A stretch of 64,000 nt of DNA from Brachynemurus nebulosus (Eukaryota; Arthropoda; Insecta; Neuroptera; Myrmeleontidae), in NCBI GenBank assembly GCA_035578155.1, contig JAPWDM010000001.1:167001498-167065497 (forward strand), given 5' to 3'. Positions 23,050-36,290 of this stretch are shown here, piece after piece. A program made the position numbers and the translations under genes. Positions within the stretch are counted from its first letter, which is position 1. Every line of letters begins with the position of its first letter. The notes beneath the pieces are model-generated. The model was not told the DNA's origin. It worked only from the letters and a program-made list of their open reading frames with translations, and did no database searches.

Positions 23050-23487
23050 TAGGCTATTTAGTTGTAGACTATGTAGTTGAATGAGGAACTAATTCGTAAC
23101 AGGTGTTTTATTATTTCATATATTCATTTGTACCCCAAAGATGATAAATTCACAAAGTGCTATTAAATTTAGGCGTGCGTTTTTACGAACGGCGTAAATT
23201 TATCGACTCTTAAGTTTTTTAACTGTAACTCAAAAACTATGCATTTTTCGTAAATACACATAATATGATTTTTTGTAGGGAATTAAATTTCCTATCGAAA
23301 TGGCACTTTATAAACTCAAAACATTTTTTTTCAACAAAGTAAGTAAAAAAAAAAATTAAAAAAAACGGAAATTTTTCAATTTTCCTTTTTTTTTTAAACA
23401 ATATGAACTTAACATATAAAACAATAAAACACCTGTTACGAATTAGTTCCTTTTCCTCCTGTTTTTTTGTACCTAGTCAATAGCCTA
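23050..23487. mobile_element. Harbinger-like MITE inside the Penelope remnant
   Basis: Ends TAGGCTATTTAGTTG and, inverted, TAGGCTATTGACTAGG belong to TIRs of about 65 bp that share AGGAACTAATTCGTAACAGG (23084 onward, inverted at 23424-23452). Flanking TTA at 23047-23049 and 23488-23490 is the 3-bp target duplication typical of PIF/Harbinger. Removing the MITE and one TTA rejoins the Penelope frame (see 23491). Non-autonomous. Confidence 0.8.
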
Positions 23488-23490
23488 TTA

Positions 23491-23624
23491 AATATATTAG
23501 AAGCATTGGAAATAAACAAATTAAATAATGATTCAAACATAAACTTTTAAAAAACCAAATTGACCTAAATAAACCTTCCCTTCTTAACATATTAGTTAAT
23601 TCTATTCCAATATTTATTTTCTAG
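23491..23624 (+). pseudogene. C-terminal tail of the Penelope-like ORF
   Basis: In frame with the codons before the MITE, this reads NILEALEINKLNNDSN, the conserved C-terminal LE.LEI motif region of Penelope-like GIY-YIG proteins. A stop at 23548 follows an A run. In the next frame NQIDLNKPSLLNILVNS runs to a stop at 23622, consistent with one more 1-base slip. Confidence 0.7.
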
Positions 23625-23924
23625 TTAAAATATTTCTTAATAAAACATCCCAAAAATAAAGTTATTCAACTTTGCATTTATAATAATTCAAGTTAAATTT
23701 AATTCAAGTTAAAATTAATTTAAAATTAATTCAAGTTAAAATTAATTTAAAAATCTTTCGTAATATTCATTGTTTGGTCTCCCCGCCCACTAGTTGCAAA
23801 AATCTACCTAAAACTATTTCGACGTCAAATTCGTAATTTGCCACTCGTTTCCGGTACACGTGTATTTGTTTACCTTTCTTCTGGGTTTTTCCCCATTTTT
23901 TAACCAGTCCATTTATTGTCTTTA

Positions 23925-23927
<3 letters not shown>

Positions 23928-24014
<87 letters not shown>

Positions 24015-24110
24015 ATATATTCTTTTATCCAAACTGAATTCAGTTCAGTTCAGTTCAGTTTTCACCCGAAGATGATTTAATCAATCGAAAACTAGTTTGT
24101 GAATAATAAT
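23928..24110 (+). repeat. (TA)n array and possible Penelope 3' flank
   Basis: About 85 bp of TA is followed by a GTTCAGTTCAGTTCAGTT run and CACCCGAAGATGATTTAATC, then AATCGAAAACTAG. Such a GAAGATG...ATCGAAA phrase often follows GIY-YIG retroelement ORFs, but I cannot confirm it here. Confidence 0.4.
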
Positions 24111-25734
24111 ATATCTCTATGAAAATTTGACAAAATTAAAAATTTTTTCACCATATTTATTATGGATTTTCACAAAGTAAAATTATCTGCAATTAATTAT
24201 ATTTTATTTGTATTAAAAAGTAAAATTTTTAGTGGTCTACTGATATTTTTATTTGAAAATCGAATTTTCGGAGACGAAATTTCCAATAAAATTGGAAAAT
24301 GTATCGGAAAATTACGTTATCAAAAAATGTGGTTATTAAAATTTTTGTTGGACCTCGCTGCAGATTTGTAGTTGTTGCGCCCCTGGTTCTGAAATTTTAT
24401 TCGAAACAATATACACTATACCAGATTGTAACTATTAACAAATGTAATTATTTCACTGAAAATAGTAGTGCATTAACTACAAAAGATGTAATAAATTATT
24501 AGGTTTACAGTATCTTTAGATCACCCAGTTCCTTTTAGTCTTAAAGAAATAACGAAAAAAGTACTCAGTAGTCCGTTCAAGGCAACTCTCCCCTATTAAA
24601 ATAGTCATATTGTGAAACATAACCGTTAAATAATTTAAAAGTGTTATATTTGGTGGAGGCGCTGAACAAATCGATTTACAAGGGATCGTAATTGCAAGAA
24701 GAGATGCAGATATTATTAACATATGTATTTAAAATATTTATACAACAAGATCATTTATATTAAAGATTTTTGCAAAGGAATACTCAATTCGTCATATTAA
24801 GGGGGTATTCTAGTCTAGAGGCTTGATTTTGAGGTGATTTTATGGGCATAATAAAACAAAAACAGTAAACATTTTTAGTATCCATTTTTTTTTACCAGTT
24901 TTTTATTGATATTTAAAAGGTATAAAAATGTATAAAAATTTAAAAAAAAAATCAAATTGAAATCGGTACAGGCCGACAAAGTGAGGACTCAAAAAAAAGG
25001 TGTCTCCTGGTTGACGTGATTCCAACCCTTCGGGTGATTTTAAACATAAAATTAGCCGGACGTAGCTGATTTCAAAAAATAAATTTTTTCACAAAATGGC
25101 GTCCATTTAAAAAAAAAAAATCATTTTTTCGCCTCTTTTTTTCAACTTTGGAAATTTTTTAAAAATAGTAAAAAAAAAAGTTCGAAAAATCCCTACGTTG
25201 GCCAACTTTGATAGTATTAAGAAGGTCTGTACCAAATTTCAAGTAAATCGGTGCATTAGAACTTGAGATATCATGTCAACCGTATCGAAAAAAGTAGTTT
25301 CGAGTAATTTATATTAAAAGTTTGAATTTAACACGGAAAAGATACACAGTACACAAGGAAAAAATAACCATAACTCCGAAAATAATTCGAATTTCCGTAA
25401 ATCCATTTAAGACTTATTCTTAAAAGTCTGAATTTTGAAAATATGAAAAAAATTTCGATTTTTTCGAATTTCTAGACATTCTGCCTTAAACCTTGCAATA
25501 CATTTAATTTTCTATACTTTATTCCTATTTTATTCTTATATCATGTAATTACTTAGAATCCTATAATTATTATTTCACTGATTTTCTGTGTTTAGAAATA
25601 CATATAGACCTAAATTGGATACTTATATGCTATTAAACCTTTAGAAAACCATCATACTAACATCCAGAATAAATTAGTAGATAATTAGTTTATGTTTGTA
25701 ATAGATAAAAAATCTGAAGGGAAGGGAAAAAAGT
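24111..25734. other. Intergenic stretch, probably old repeats
   Basis: No gene is supported. Phrases such as ACCAAATTTCAAGTAAATCG near 25230 recur in spirit elsewhere in the window, but no boundaries can be drawn. Confidence 0.35.
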
Positions 25735-25925
25735 CAAAAAACCTGACTGCCTAAAAAAATAAAAAGATGAAATAGAAAAAATAAAATAAAATGTAATGCA
25801 GTCGAAGGCATCAGAGATTTCTGTTCAACTTGTTACAATATATATGCCACCGACTGCTTTACTTTTTATTCATCTTTTTTCCATCTTTTTATTTCGCTTT
25901 TTAGGCGGTCCGGTTTTTTGATTTT
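25735..25925. repeat. Inverted repeat, arms about 80 bp
   Basis: CTGACTGCCTAAAAA with AAAAAGATGAAATAG and GCAGTCGAAGGCA on the left is matched, inverted, by CCGGACCGCCTAAAAA, AAAAAGATGGAAAA and GCAGTCGGTGGCA. It is likely a decayed foldback MITE. Confidence 0.6.
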
Positions 25926-25984
25926 TTTTTTAAATTTACGTTTTTACGATGAATTTAATGTGAAAAGTTGAATTTTTTATTATA

Positions 25985-26220
25985 CAGAGCCTTTCAAAAT
26001 GATTGAAGTGCCAAGGTCATTGCTGAACACAAAACTTATTTCACGGTAACTATATAGTACATATTTTCTATAAAACTACATTCCCTTTTCCAAACAACAT
26101 GCCACGCAATCCAACGTTATACGTATACATAATTTTGATCATTTTTATGAAGAGCGGCAATATTTATGTTTGTACATATTTTTTGTGATCTTGGCACTTC
26201 AATCATTTTGAAAGGCTCTG
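25985..26220. mobile_element. Mariner-like MITE, 236 bp, perfect 31-bp TIR
   Basis: CAGAGCCTTTCAAAATGATT (first 20 of 31 identical bases) and its exact inverse form the ends. TA flanks at 25983-25984 and 26221-26222. The perfect TIR suggests recent activity. Confidence 0.85.
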
Positions 26221-26233
26221 TATTTGAGCTTTA

Positions 26234-27315
26234 TGGGTCGATTCTGTAATTATGCTATTACAGACTATTATTTTGCAGTACAGAGCTCTGTAAAATTGTT
26301 TTTAACAGAATGTTAAAAATTTGGTATTCTGTAAGACATTATGTTAAGATGCCAATTACATTTTATATATTCTACTGTTGTTGAACTATTTATGTTAAAT
26401 TACCATGGATTTGTGTATATAAAATGTAAAAAATTAATTCTTTTATACCAGTTTATTTGAAATGGTGTGGGGAATTATGTGTATTACCTATGTGTATTAA
26501 ACTCGCGTAAAATTATCATAATTATGGGTTAAGCTATTTCCAAATTAGATATTCGGGAATTCTCTAGAAAACTAGTCTAGTTTTAGAAATACTTCAATTG
26601 CACCAAGTCTTTGGAGGAAATTTTTAATAAATTATTGAGACTTTTAATGGTAATAAATTTAAAAAAAAAAATTGTAAAAACAGGTAGAGTAAGGAGCGCT
26701 TATTCACTATCAAAAGACAATGCATTATGTATTAAATACGTAGACAACAAAACAAGAATTGACAATACCATGAATAAGAATACTTGATGAAAAAATACAT
26801 TAAATAACTGAAGCGCTGTCGAAAAAAGGTAAAACTCTTCATGTGGACAAATTGTGTCAGTGCGATTTTGTCCCGAAAACATTCACTGTTTATAAAAAAA
26901 TATAATAAATATTAAATTTATTTTATTGGAAATTACATCCTAGCCGATTTAAGAACACTGCACTATTTTCTCAACAGTCTTCTTACTACAAAAAATACTT
27001 CATGATTACATATTTAAATACGGATATCAAACAATTCAAAAAGTGACAAATTAAAACGTCAAAATATTGAATTTATAAAAAACGCAAAAATCAAAATTAT
27101 CAATATTTAATAATATCCATAGTAATTAGCCTATTTAACAGCTCTGTAAAGTTTATGGCGAGTGTTTTCAGTGCTGTAAAGTTTACAGAGAAATAACAGA
27201 ATGTTAGCTAACATTTCTGTTAAAAATTGCGTACAGAATACCATTTTTTAACATTCTGTAATTTAACAGTCTAACAGAGGTTTTACAGACTGTTAATAGT
27301 TACAGAATCGACCAA
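26234..27315. mobile_element. Harbinger-like non-autonomous element, 1.08 kb
   Basis: Ends TGGGTCGATTCTGTAA and, inverted, TTGGTCGATTCTGTAA are flanked by TTA at 26231-26233 and 27316-27318, the duplication typical of PIF/Harbinger. Subterminal regions are rich in ACAGAATGTTAAAA and CTGTTA words on both sides. Short frames inside are not transposase-like. Confidence 0.7.
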
Positions 27316-27420
27316 TTAGTCTGCGACTCCATCCGTATGGAATAGTTGACGGTTGACTAGTTATATCCACTATGTCGTCATTGACCCGATGCGGACGAAG
27401 TATTGGATACAAGCTAGCTT

Positions 27421-27620
27421 CTATATAAATTTCCATCTCCTGGTTTACCCGTTTAGCGGATGAATTTTCAAAAATCTCTTCTTAGTGTTCACTGTTCACC
27501 TAATGTAAGTTAAATAAAGAGTCCTTTTGCAAAATCTCACGTTTCTAAATCCAGCAGCTGTTTATATGAATTTCCATTCTCTATTTTACTTCCTTAGTGG
27601 ATGAATTCAAAGTCTCTTAA
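27421..27620 (+). repeat. Diverged two-copy duplication
   Basis: A block of about 60 bp (AATTTCCATCTCCTGGTTTA, GCGGATGAATT) at 27421-27480 recurs diverged at 27559-27620 (AATTTCCATTCTCTATTTTA, GTGGATGAATT). Confidence 0.6.
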
Positions 27621-28059
27621 TTTTTAAATTCATAAATACATTATAATTCATGAATACAAATGTAACGTCTGTATCAAAATCCATTAAGGTAGTTGCTCCG
27701 GAAAACGATTTCTCAAAGGATTTTAACGAAATTTCTCTAGATATTTATTTAATTCAATACCAGTAATACGAGCCTTTACCGAAAAAAAAAAAAAAATTAA
27801 CTACACCAATTTTGAGAAAAACGATTTCAAAGTTTTGTAATTTTTACACGGGCTCTTATGGGAAGTTGACATATTCACACTATTGTTTTGAATAAAATGA
27901 AAATACCTGTTAAAGGAATTTGATAAATATTTAATATTTTATAAAATACAAAGTTACAAACTATATTTAAAAATTTGGGGGACAGGTTTACCCACACTGT
28001 CAAATTCCCCCCATTGGATGCCCTTAAAGACTATTGCAAATGGATAACTTTTTTTTTAA

Positions 28060-28245
28060 TTCAGGGGACTCCTCCTCTGGACCCCCGATAGAGGCTTTGC
28101 CCCTTGCATCACACCGGGGGCTTCGCCTTCTGCACCTAAGGGAGCCCCACCCTTATCAAACAAATGATAACATCATTTGTTCTCAAAATACGCGAGACAA
28201 AAGATATTTTACAAAAGGTTTCTTATTTCGTTTTTCCGTTTAGTT
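28060..28245 (+). repeat. GC-rich island within a dispersed repeat
   Basis: CCCCCGATAGAGGC, GGGGGCTTCGCCTTCTGC and GGGAGCCCCACCC form a GC-rich patch followed by ATGATAACATCATTTGTTCT. That phrase recurs at 28480-28500, so the stretch appears to belong to the neighbouring repeat. Confidence 0.4.
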
Positions 28246-28477
28246 TTTTTTCTTCTTTTTTTTAATTTTACAATAATTTACTGGCGTTTTTAACAGCACA
28301 GAAGGTTCTTAGGTCATTATATAATAAAGACAAGGTAAAAAATCCATATAATCTATGTTATGTTAATAAAGCTAATTCCGTTTTTTTATCACAAAAAACA
28401 AACCGCTAATCCGAATTTGCTGAAAACTTTATTCGGTCTTTATTTTTTGATTACGCACCTAATAAAATTAGTCCGGA

Positions 28478-28680
28478 GTTGATATCATCATTTGTTCTCG
28501 AGATATGCGAGACGAAAAAAGATTGACGAACGAACGAACGAACTAACGAACGCACACACAGACATCATGCTAAAAACTATGGATTCGGATTCTAGTGACC
28601 TTGAAACGTGGCGATATGTCAAAATTAGCGATTCGTAAAATCGGACCCATTGCAATAACTTCCAATGGGAAGTTAATAAG
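28478..28680 (+). repeat. Dispersed repeat with (GAAC)n, inverted copy at 47875-48070
   Basis: ATCATTTGTTCTCGAGATAT, a GAACGAACGAACGAAC run, then CGTGGCGATATGTCAAAATT and TAACTTCCAATGGGAAGTTA. The reverse complement order (AACTTCCCAGTAGGAAGTTA, then TTTTGATATATCTTCACG) is at 47878-47960. The terminal ACTTCC/GGAAGT hairpin may mark an element end. Confidence 0.6.
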
Positions 28681-28689
28681 AAATAAAAA

Positions 28690-31600
28690 TTATTCACTAC
28701 GCCGTTTTTGGAATATAATTTATAAACATCAATTTACAAAGTTTTTACAACGCTTTTTCAATAATGCTTTTATATTGCTACAACATAAGCGCGCGGAAAT
28801 TAAAAAAACAAGTAGTATACAAATATAATAACTGAAGAATATTAATAGGTACATTATTTAATTTTTGATAAAAGAAATATTTTTTTGAGATATACTTTTG
28901 TACCTGGCTGTCTCGGGGAACTACGTTAAGCCGTTTAGGCTGCAGGCTGCGCCACAGAAACAGACATAGATACTTATATGCGTACACGCAATTCAAATAT
29001 ATAACCTTCCTTTAGGGGCTAAAAATATTAGTTATTGGCTAAACCAAATATTTAAAACTTCCCGGCCCTTACACCATACGATAAATGTTTATCAAGTTAA
29101 GAAATTTTAGAAATTTTTTTTCTTTTCGAATCAAGCTTTATGGAAATTATTTAAATCAATGTGATTGATTATATTAGGGTAACTGTGAACTTTCCACTTT
29201 TGCTATAAACATGACGAAATTCCTTGGAAAATAATATCTAAATTGGCATTTATAATATCAACTAAGTTCCAATAAATGATTTAAACATTATTTTTTGTAA
29301 TTTTCCAAAAATAATCGATAAATTAACATTTTGTTGTTTGGTACTAATAAAAAGCATTTTTGCAGAGCATTCCAGTGATGTAATACAAGTGAGGTTGTAC
29401 ACAGTATTAAAAAGAATAAAGTTTGACGTGGTTAGAGCCTCAAAGGTTGGTTGTAACAAACTATCATGCCGGTCACACAGGTTTTCCTTTCGTGTTCTGG
29501 AAACGGTTTCGACATATTCTCATTACCTATTATAATTCCATAAATATGAAGCCTGGCTTGTTTTTAAATTGACACTCTGTATTATTAAATGGTGCATTTT
29601 CAATGTATTCTTCGTTTTTTTGCAGCTTAGAATTTAGTAAATATAAAAATTCCCGTATATCAGATGCATCAATACAATGATAATACTGAAACATCAAATA
29701 GTTTTCTCGGTAAATGTTTAATTTTTAAAAAGTTGGAAAGATTCATATGATTTTTCACTATTACTTACTAAAATAATAATAATACTTATAAATAAGTACA
29801 GTTTTTTAAATACGTAAATCTATCTGCTAAATTAGAAAAGGAATTTAAAGCAACTAAATGAACGAAAACTTGAATTTTTTCTTTTCACAAAACCACTTAA
29901 GTTTTGTTCGTTTGTTAAGTTTTTAAATTATAAGGGTAAAAAAGATATTCGTTATAGGGCATGTTTAGAATTCGATATATTTAATCTAGTACGATTTTCA
30001 AAACCAATTCGAGTGAACTCAACGTTAAACTTCTGATGGAACACAGAATTTGAAATTCTATATATTCTCTCTAGCGAAACAATAAATTGTGCGCATACGC
30101 ATTAAAACGAAAATTAATTCAAGTGTTTGTCAGAATTAAAGCTAATAATATTCGTTTTATAACAGCAAAAAAAAAAACAGCAATGGTGGGAACGCTGTGT
30201 AGATTTGCAATTTTTTTTAGTTATTAAAAGAGAAGTATTTGTAAAAATACACACTGATGAGTTTCATATATATACCCAATTGTTTAATAAATTTTCCGAT
30301 TTGAATTATTGGATTGGCTAACTGAAATCGTATAACGATTTTATTGCTAACAAATTTCCACTGCGCATTAGATATAGCATGTACCTTCTATATCTATATC
30401 TATACGAATATACGTCATAGACATACTTTCGAGGTGGGTGTTTGCTCGAATACGAAGAGATGGATGTTTCATCTAGTGTCTACGGGGTGGCACGATTGTC
30501 GATAGCGCCGTAGCGATCCTCTACTATCATTATCGTCACTCACTCTTGCTCAACATCAACAATCCCCGTGCAATGAAACAAAACTACACACCAATCTTAA
30601 CAAACACATACATATTATCACGCGTTAAAAACATACAAATTTTCTTAATAAATTTGACAAGAGATATACATAAATAGCTAATTATTGCATGTAATAATAA
30701 CGAAAACGTGAAACGCGAGGCTGCCTCTTTTTGAGAATTCGTGAAAAAATACCACTTTACACCAAAGTGACAATCGTATGTATTTTGTAAGGCTGGTCGT
30801 GGCAGTGGCAATATTATTGTGTAAAAGAGAGGTGTATATGTATTTGGATGTTGTTTTCTTTGTTTAATAGTGGCGCATATGCGTATTTTGAACGTTCCCG
30901 TTTGAACGGACCAGTATAGAGATATATGTATATGTACGTGATGGAAAATATATATGTCTGTCCCATTTTCTCGCTTCTTCGTATGATGTAGTCACAATCA
31001 AAATGAAAGTCTGTTCCTTTTAGTTATTTTTGAACAGTATCGGTGTGTGGTTGTCCGCGGGCCCCCGGTTTTTTGATGTTATTTTTCTATGACCTATCAT
31101 CATCAACAAAAGCTTCTTGTTATTATTATTGCTGTTATTGTTGTTAATATTTGCACGCAATCCTCTTGACATATAGCAAAAAATAAAAAAAATGTTATTA
31201 TAAATTATCATGGTTAATGTGTAATAATATTCTTTTCTTTAAAAAAAAAAAAATATAATATGCGCCAACTCAATAATTCTTTTGTATGACAATTTAAAAC
31301 AAAAATTACTATTGACATAAATAAATTATTTTTCTTTTTAAATAAATATTTGAGTTATTTTTTAATGGTTAATTGTAAAAGTTGATTGTTAACGGATTAA
31401 TTTTTATAAGAATTGTAGTTAGGTAAGTATTTTACTTGTTTGTTGGATAATACCATGTTATGTAATCATTAGAAAATATTTCGCGGGAAATTCATTTTAA
31501 AATGCATTTCGATTTTAAATTTATATTGACATTTACCCATTTAAATTCCCAATGATTAAATTTTATATTTATTTTAACAATGAAGTTTGAATAAAATTTA

Positions 31601-32340
31601 ACATTATTGTAACTGTGATAAATTGATTTAGTTTTTATTGTATAGTTAATGGAATTATTGCATAATAATTGTCGATGAAATATAAGCGTTATTTCGTATG
31701 CCCGGACCACAAAATTGATTTTTAAATGACTATAAAAAATTTTTATTCTGTGTGCATAGTTTTAATAGGTAGCATTTTATAATATATGCAATATGCAACA
31801 GTTTTGGTTGCAGAGAGTACATGACTGGGTAAAATATACAGTAGGGTACAAAAGTATAATTATCAACATAAAGAGGGTATTTTTAATGCGCTACTGATTA
31901 GTGACTGAAAAGTTAGTGACTATACAAATGAATACTTTTATCTTCTAAGCTAATAAATTACTATCATATTATGATAAGTGGGGTAAATTTATTTTTCTAC
32001 TCCTGTTGAAGAACACACTCATTATATATTTGTTAATTGTTGAGAAAGTTAGGCATTATTCAAAGGTGTGGAGGAATGATCATTACTCAGTACCTCTTTG
32101 ACCAATGAAATCACAGTATTAACCATTATTCAATGGCTTTGCCATTGTTTTGTGAATAATGTATGTATCAAGTTTTAATTTAATATATGTTGCATAGTAA
32201 CGTCCAAGTAAACAAAGTAGTTTATATTTTCTTTTGATCGTTTTATACATATTATACAAACATTTTGAAATTAGAAATGTTTAAAAATTTGATTTAAAAT
32301 TTATATTCAATTTTATTTAAATCAAAAAGGGAAAAAGTCG
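28690..32340. other. Longest repeat-poor stretch
   Basis: No dispersed repeat with clear termini and no credible coding. Around 30420-31000 the sequence is less AT-rich and more complex (GTGTCTACGGGGTGGCACGA, GATAGCGCCGTAGCGATCC) and could be host regulatory or untranslated sequence. This is inference only. Confidence 0.35.
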
Positions 32341-32364
32341 TAGAAAAAATATCGTATTCTACTC

Positions 32365-32470
32365 GCTTGCAATGGCTATTACTCACTCAGATGCATTATA
32401 CGACATTCGCCTCGCAAGCTCAGTTCGTGTCACAATTTCATCTTCGTGAGTAATAGCTATCATTACTAGC
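32365..32470. repeat. Small inverted repeat with GC-richer core
   Basis: AATGGCTATTACTCAC and, inverted, AATGATAGCTATTACTCAC enclose a core with CGCCTCGCAAGCTC. The layout resembles the palindromes at 44540, 50286 and 61528. Confidence 0.45.
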
Positions 32471-32856
32471 TCGTTGAATAATATACTATTTCTTTGTTGC
32501 AATAGTTTAAGGGGGTCATTCATGTTATGCTATGATCGGATGTGAAGAAATATAAAAATTATTATAGAGTATATTTCAAATGTGTGTGTTTAAAAATTTT
32601 TAGAGAGTATATTTTAATGTGTTTAAAAATTTTTATAGAGTATATTTTTCTACAAAAAATCGCATCCAAATGTGAATAAGGTAATTTTTTGTTGAGATAT
32701 ATCCTCTGGAATGAGTTTTGAATTAAAATTCGATTTATGTGGTTTTTAGAAAATGAACATTAACTCTTTAATTACTATTTGCACTCAGACTTGATTCTCA
32801 CTACCCGTTTTATTAAGACTGAGAAGGGGGACACATCAATGCAAACTTACTTTATA

Positions 32857-33307
32857 AGGTGACCAGACGTCCCGTTTGCAACGGGATAGTCCCGTTTTTC
32901 GAAGACATATCCCGGTGTCCCGACCAAACTTCTCGGGACGCCCATTTGCCCCTATTTGACAAAAATATTATCACTGATGTAAGAGGTTTTGCTATGATTT
33001 CCTTGATAATATCTTTTTGTTTTTCTATCTTCCTACTCCTAACGCAAATTATTCTATCCAAATTATCGTTTCATTATTAAAGGTCTCATGCTACAGTGAT
33101 GGTGAAATCATTCGCCACCAAATTAATTTTATGGTAGAAAGAAAAATTAGCACTATATATGACTTTAAAAATATCATTATTGACTTAAATATTCAAAAAT
33201 TTCCCGGGGAAACCCGGACCCGCTTTTGTCATGGGGGTAATCCGTACCCTCAAACCCCCTAGTAAGGTCGGCTGTCCCGTTTTAATTCTTTACAAATTTG
33301 GGCACCT
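32857..33307. mobile_element. Word-repeat MITE (GTCCCG type), TA target site
   Basis: Ends AGGTGACCAGACGTCCCG and, inverted, AGGTGCCCAAATTTG are flanked by TA at 32855-32856 and 33308-33309. The interior near each end repeats GTCCCG/CGGGAC words (ACGGGATAGTCCCG, GGTGTCCCGACC). A related single end lies at 38175-38290. Confidence 0.6.
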
Positions 33308-33720
33308 TATTTATGTGTTATAATTAATTAAAGAGAACATTTGGAAGGATTTTAAATTTAGAGGGACAACGGTTGGTGTCATCCCAAAAACAATTTGTAT
33401 TGAAGATAAATTTTTTTTAGTTTATATTGATAATTTGAAGTTGTAGTGCAAGAGGTTACTTCTGATTTAGATAATTGAGTAAATATACAAATTTTAAGGA
33501 GCATGGCATTCATCTTATTTACGCTTAGTAACGTCCTGAGTAAATCGGACACTAGCAACTTTTAGTTGTACAACTCTTTAGTCGTTCAGAGAATATGCAA
33601 CGATCCGATTAAAAGGCAGCGAACGCGATTAAAAAGTCGACGAGCACTCTCGTCTCAATTATAATAATTACACAGATAAATTTAATTGGTCAATAATAAT
33701 TAATCGTTAGTTTTAGCCAC

Positions 33721-34235
33721 TAAGGCTGTATACACAATCAATGAAATAAGGAATAAGAAATAAGAAATAAGGAATAAGAAGTATGCCATCTAGTGACGTT
33801 GAATGGAACTTTAATGAAATAAGAAATAAGAAACAAGAAATAAGGAATAAGGAATAAGGAATAAGGAGTATGCCATCTAGTAATGTTGAATGGAACTTTA
33901 ACGTAACTGGTCATAGATATAAATATGTAGGTATTTTTTTACGTCAAAATTCGTGATTTTTTTCATTAAGTGACAAAAAAGTCATCACGAACGTTACTTT
34001 TTCATGAATTCTGATGTACAAAAATACCTAAATACATTTACTTATGAGCAGTTAAGTTTTAAAGTTTCATTCAACGTCACTAGATGGCATACTCCTTATT
34101 TCTTATTTCTTATTCGTTATTCCTTATTTCTTATTTCATTAAAGTTCCATTCAACGTCACTAGATGGCATACTTCTTATTCCTTATTTCTTATTTCTTAT
34201 TCCTTATTTCATTGATTGTGTATACAGCCTAACTT
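33721..34235. mobile_element. Word-repeat TIR element (AAATAAG type)
   Basis: AGGCTGTATACACAATCAAT opens both ends (inverted), followed by runs of AAATAAG/GAATAAG words and by GCCATCTAGTGACGTTGAAT, which appears twice in each arm. Arms are about 180 bp. A frame of repeating Leu/Ile/Phe residues across it is an artefact. Confidence 0.7.
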
Positions 34236-34973
34236 CATCTAAACTAACGTCCAACTAAAGTTAGTGAATGTGCGCGGGTATTCTAATCCAGTGATTCTTT
34301 AACGCCTTTAGGCTTAATGACGAGCTGAGCTCGTCATACGGATTTTTAGAAAAAATTCAACTGACGTGTGTGCATTGTCTTATATCGGTAACTGGAGGCT
34401 GTATAGTAAAGGGATATTGTAAATAAATTAAGCAAAATGTGCCAAACTTGCAATTATACTTATAAAGATATTAAATTTTTTATTTAAAAAATTGGAATAT
34501 ATGGCGGTACTAAAGGGGTTAATTGGAAGTCGCAGGGTCTTTATAGGCCCTCCGGCAATGTACTTCACACTCGGTGAATTTCAGTCCCTTGATGTATAAT
34601 ATACAATTTTCTTGCAATAAGAACTTATTTTCGATAATTGAAATCGGTGTGTATATAGTTATTTTTGAACGTTACTATACGTATATATGAATATGTATTA
34701 AAATATATGGACCTATAATATTTATTTTATACATGTTTAAAATTTAAATATCTAGTAAAAATACACATTTAAAAAAAATTATTTTTGGATTCGATATACA
34801 AATGTTTTGAATTTATCATATTTTCCAACTCTTTTCTATTTTGTCGTACAGTATAAGTATCATTGAACTTTGTTGTATAATTTATACAGGGATTTATACA
34901 TTTTTATTTTATTTTAATTGTGTTTTTGATAAAACCATACCTATAGAGTAGGAACTTAACCCTAATTTTTAAC

Positions 34974-35414
34974 AAAAAGCGACCACGAGCGTTCTAGTGG
35001 CTGATTTTTCTTTTAATTGATTCAAAATTTAAAAAGGAATAAAAAATTCCAATACATACAATTTTTTTACCAAATGCCGGCGTCAGTGTGAAAAGTTGAA
35101 ATTAATGAAAGTAATAGGTAAAATACATGCATAAATTTTGTATTTGTAGTATTCTATAATCACAATTGATATATAAAAAAAAATTTTTTAGAGAGAGAAA
35201 AAAACTATTGACAAATATGGTATTTTAGAATGAATACGTAGACTAAAATCAAACATTTATAAGAATACATGTCAAATTATTTATTTTTATTAATTTTTAG
35301 TATTGAAGCCGTGGTTTAATCAAAAACTAGTATTTGAATTTTATATTTTATTTTAAATTCTGCATCGATTTAAAAAAAAATAACCAGCCACTAGAACGCT
35401 CGTGATCACTTTTT
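34974..35414. mobile_element. MITE with about 35-bp TIR
   Basis: AAAAAGCGACCACGAGCGTT and, inverted, AAAAAGTGATCACGAGCGTT, both continuing CTAGTGGCTG. No clear target duplication. The interior is AT-rich and non-coding. Confidence 0.65.
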
Positions 35415-35595
35415 CAATTTCTAAGCATATTTTTTTGGTCCAATTGGCGATGTTTTGGTCCAAAAACTTGAAAATTCAGTGAATTATTCGCGATCTCCCA
35501 AGGCTCTAAAAAAAAGTTCCCGCACTGCTGCAGTGACAGCGACCTTCACAGTACCTGAAACCAAAAAAAGCCTATTAAACTAGAAGGTATTGCCC

Positions 35596-36290
<695 letters not shown>

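Noticed and set aside
24045..24105. A hammerhead ribozyme of the type found in Penelope elements
   Set aside because: CCGAAGATG and ATCGAAA phrases are present, but I cannot find the CUGAUGA core with closing stems.
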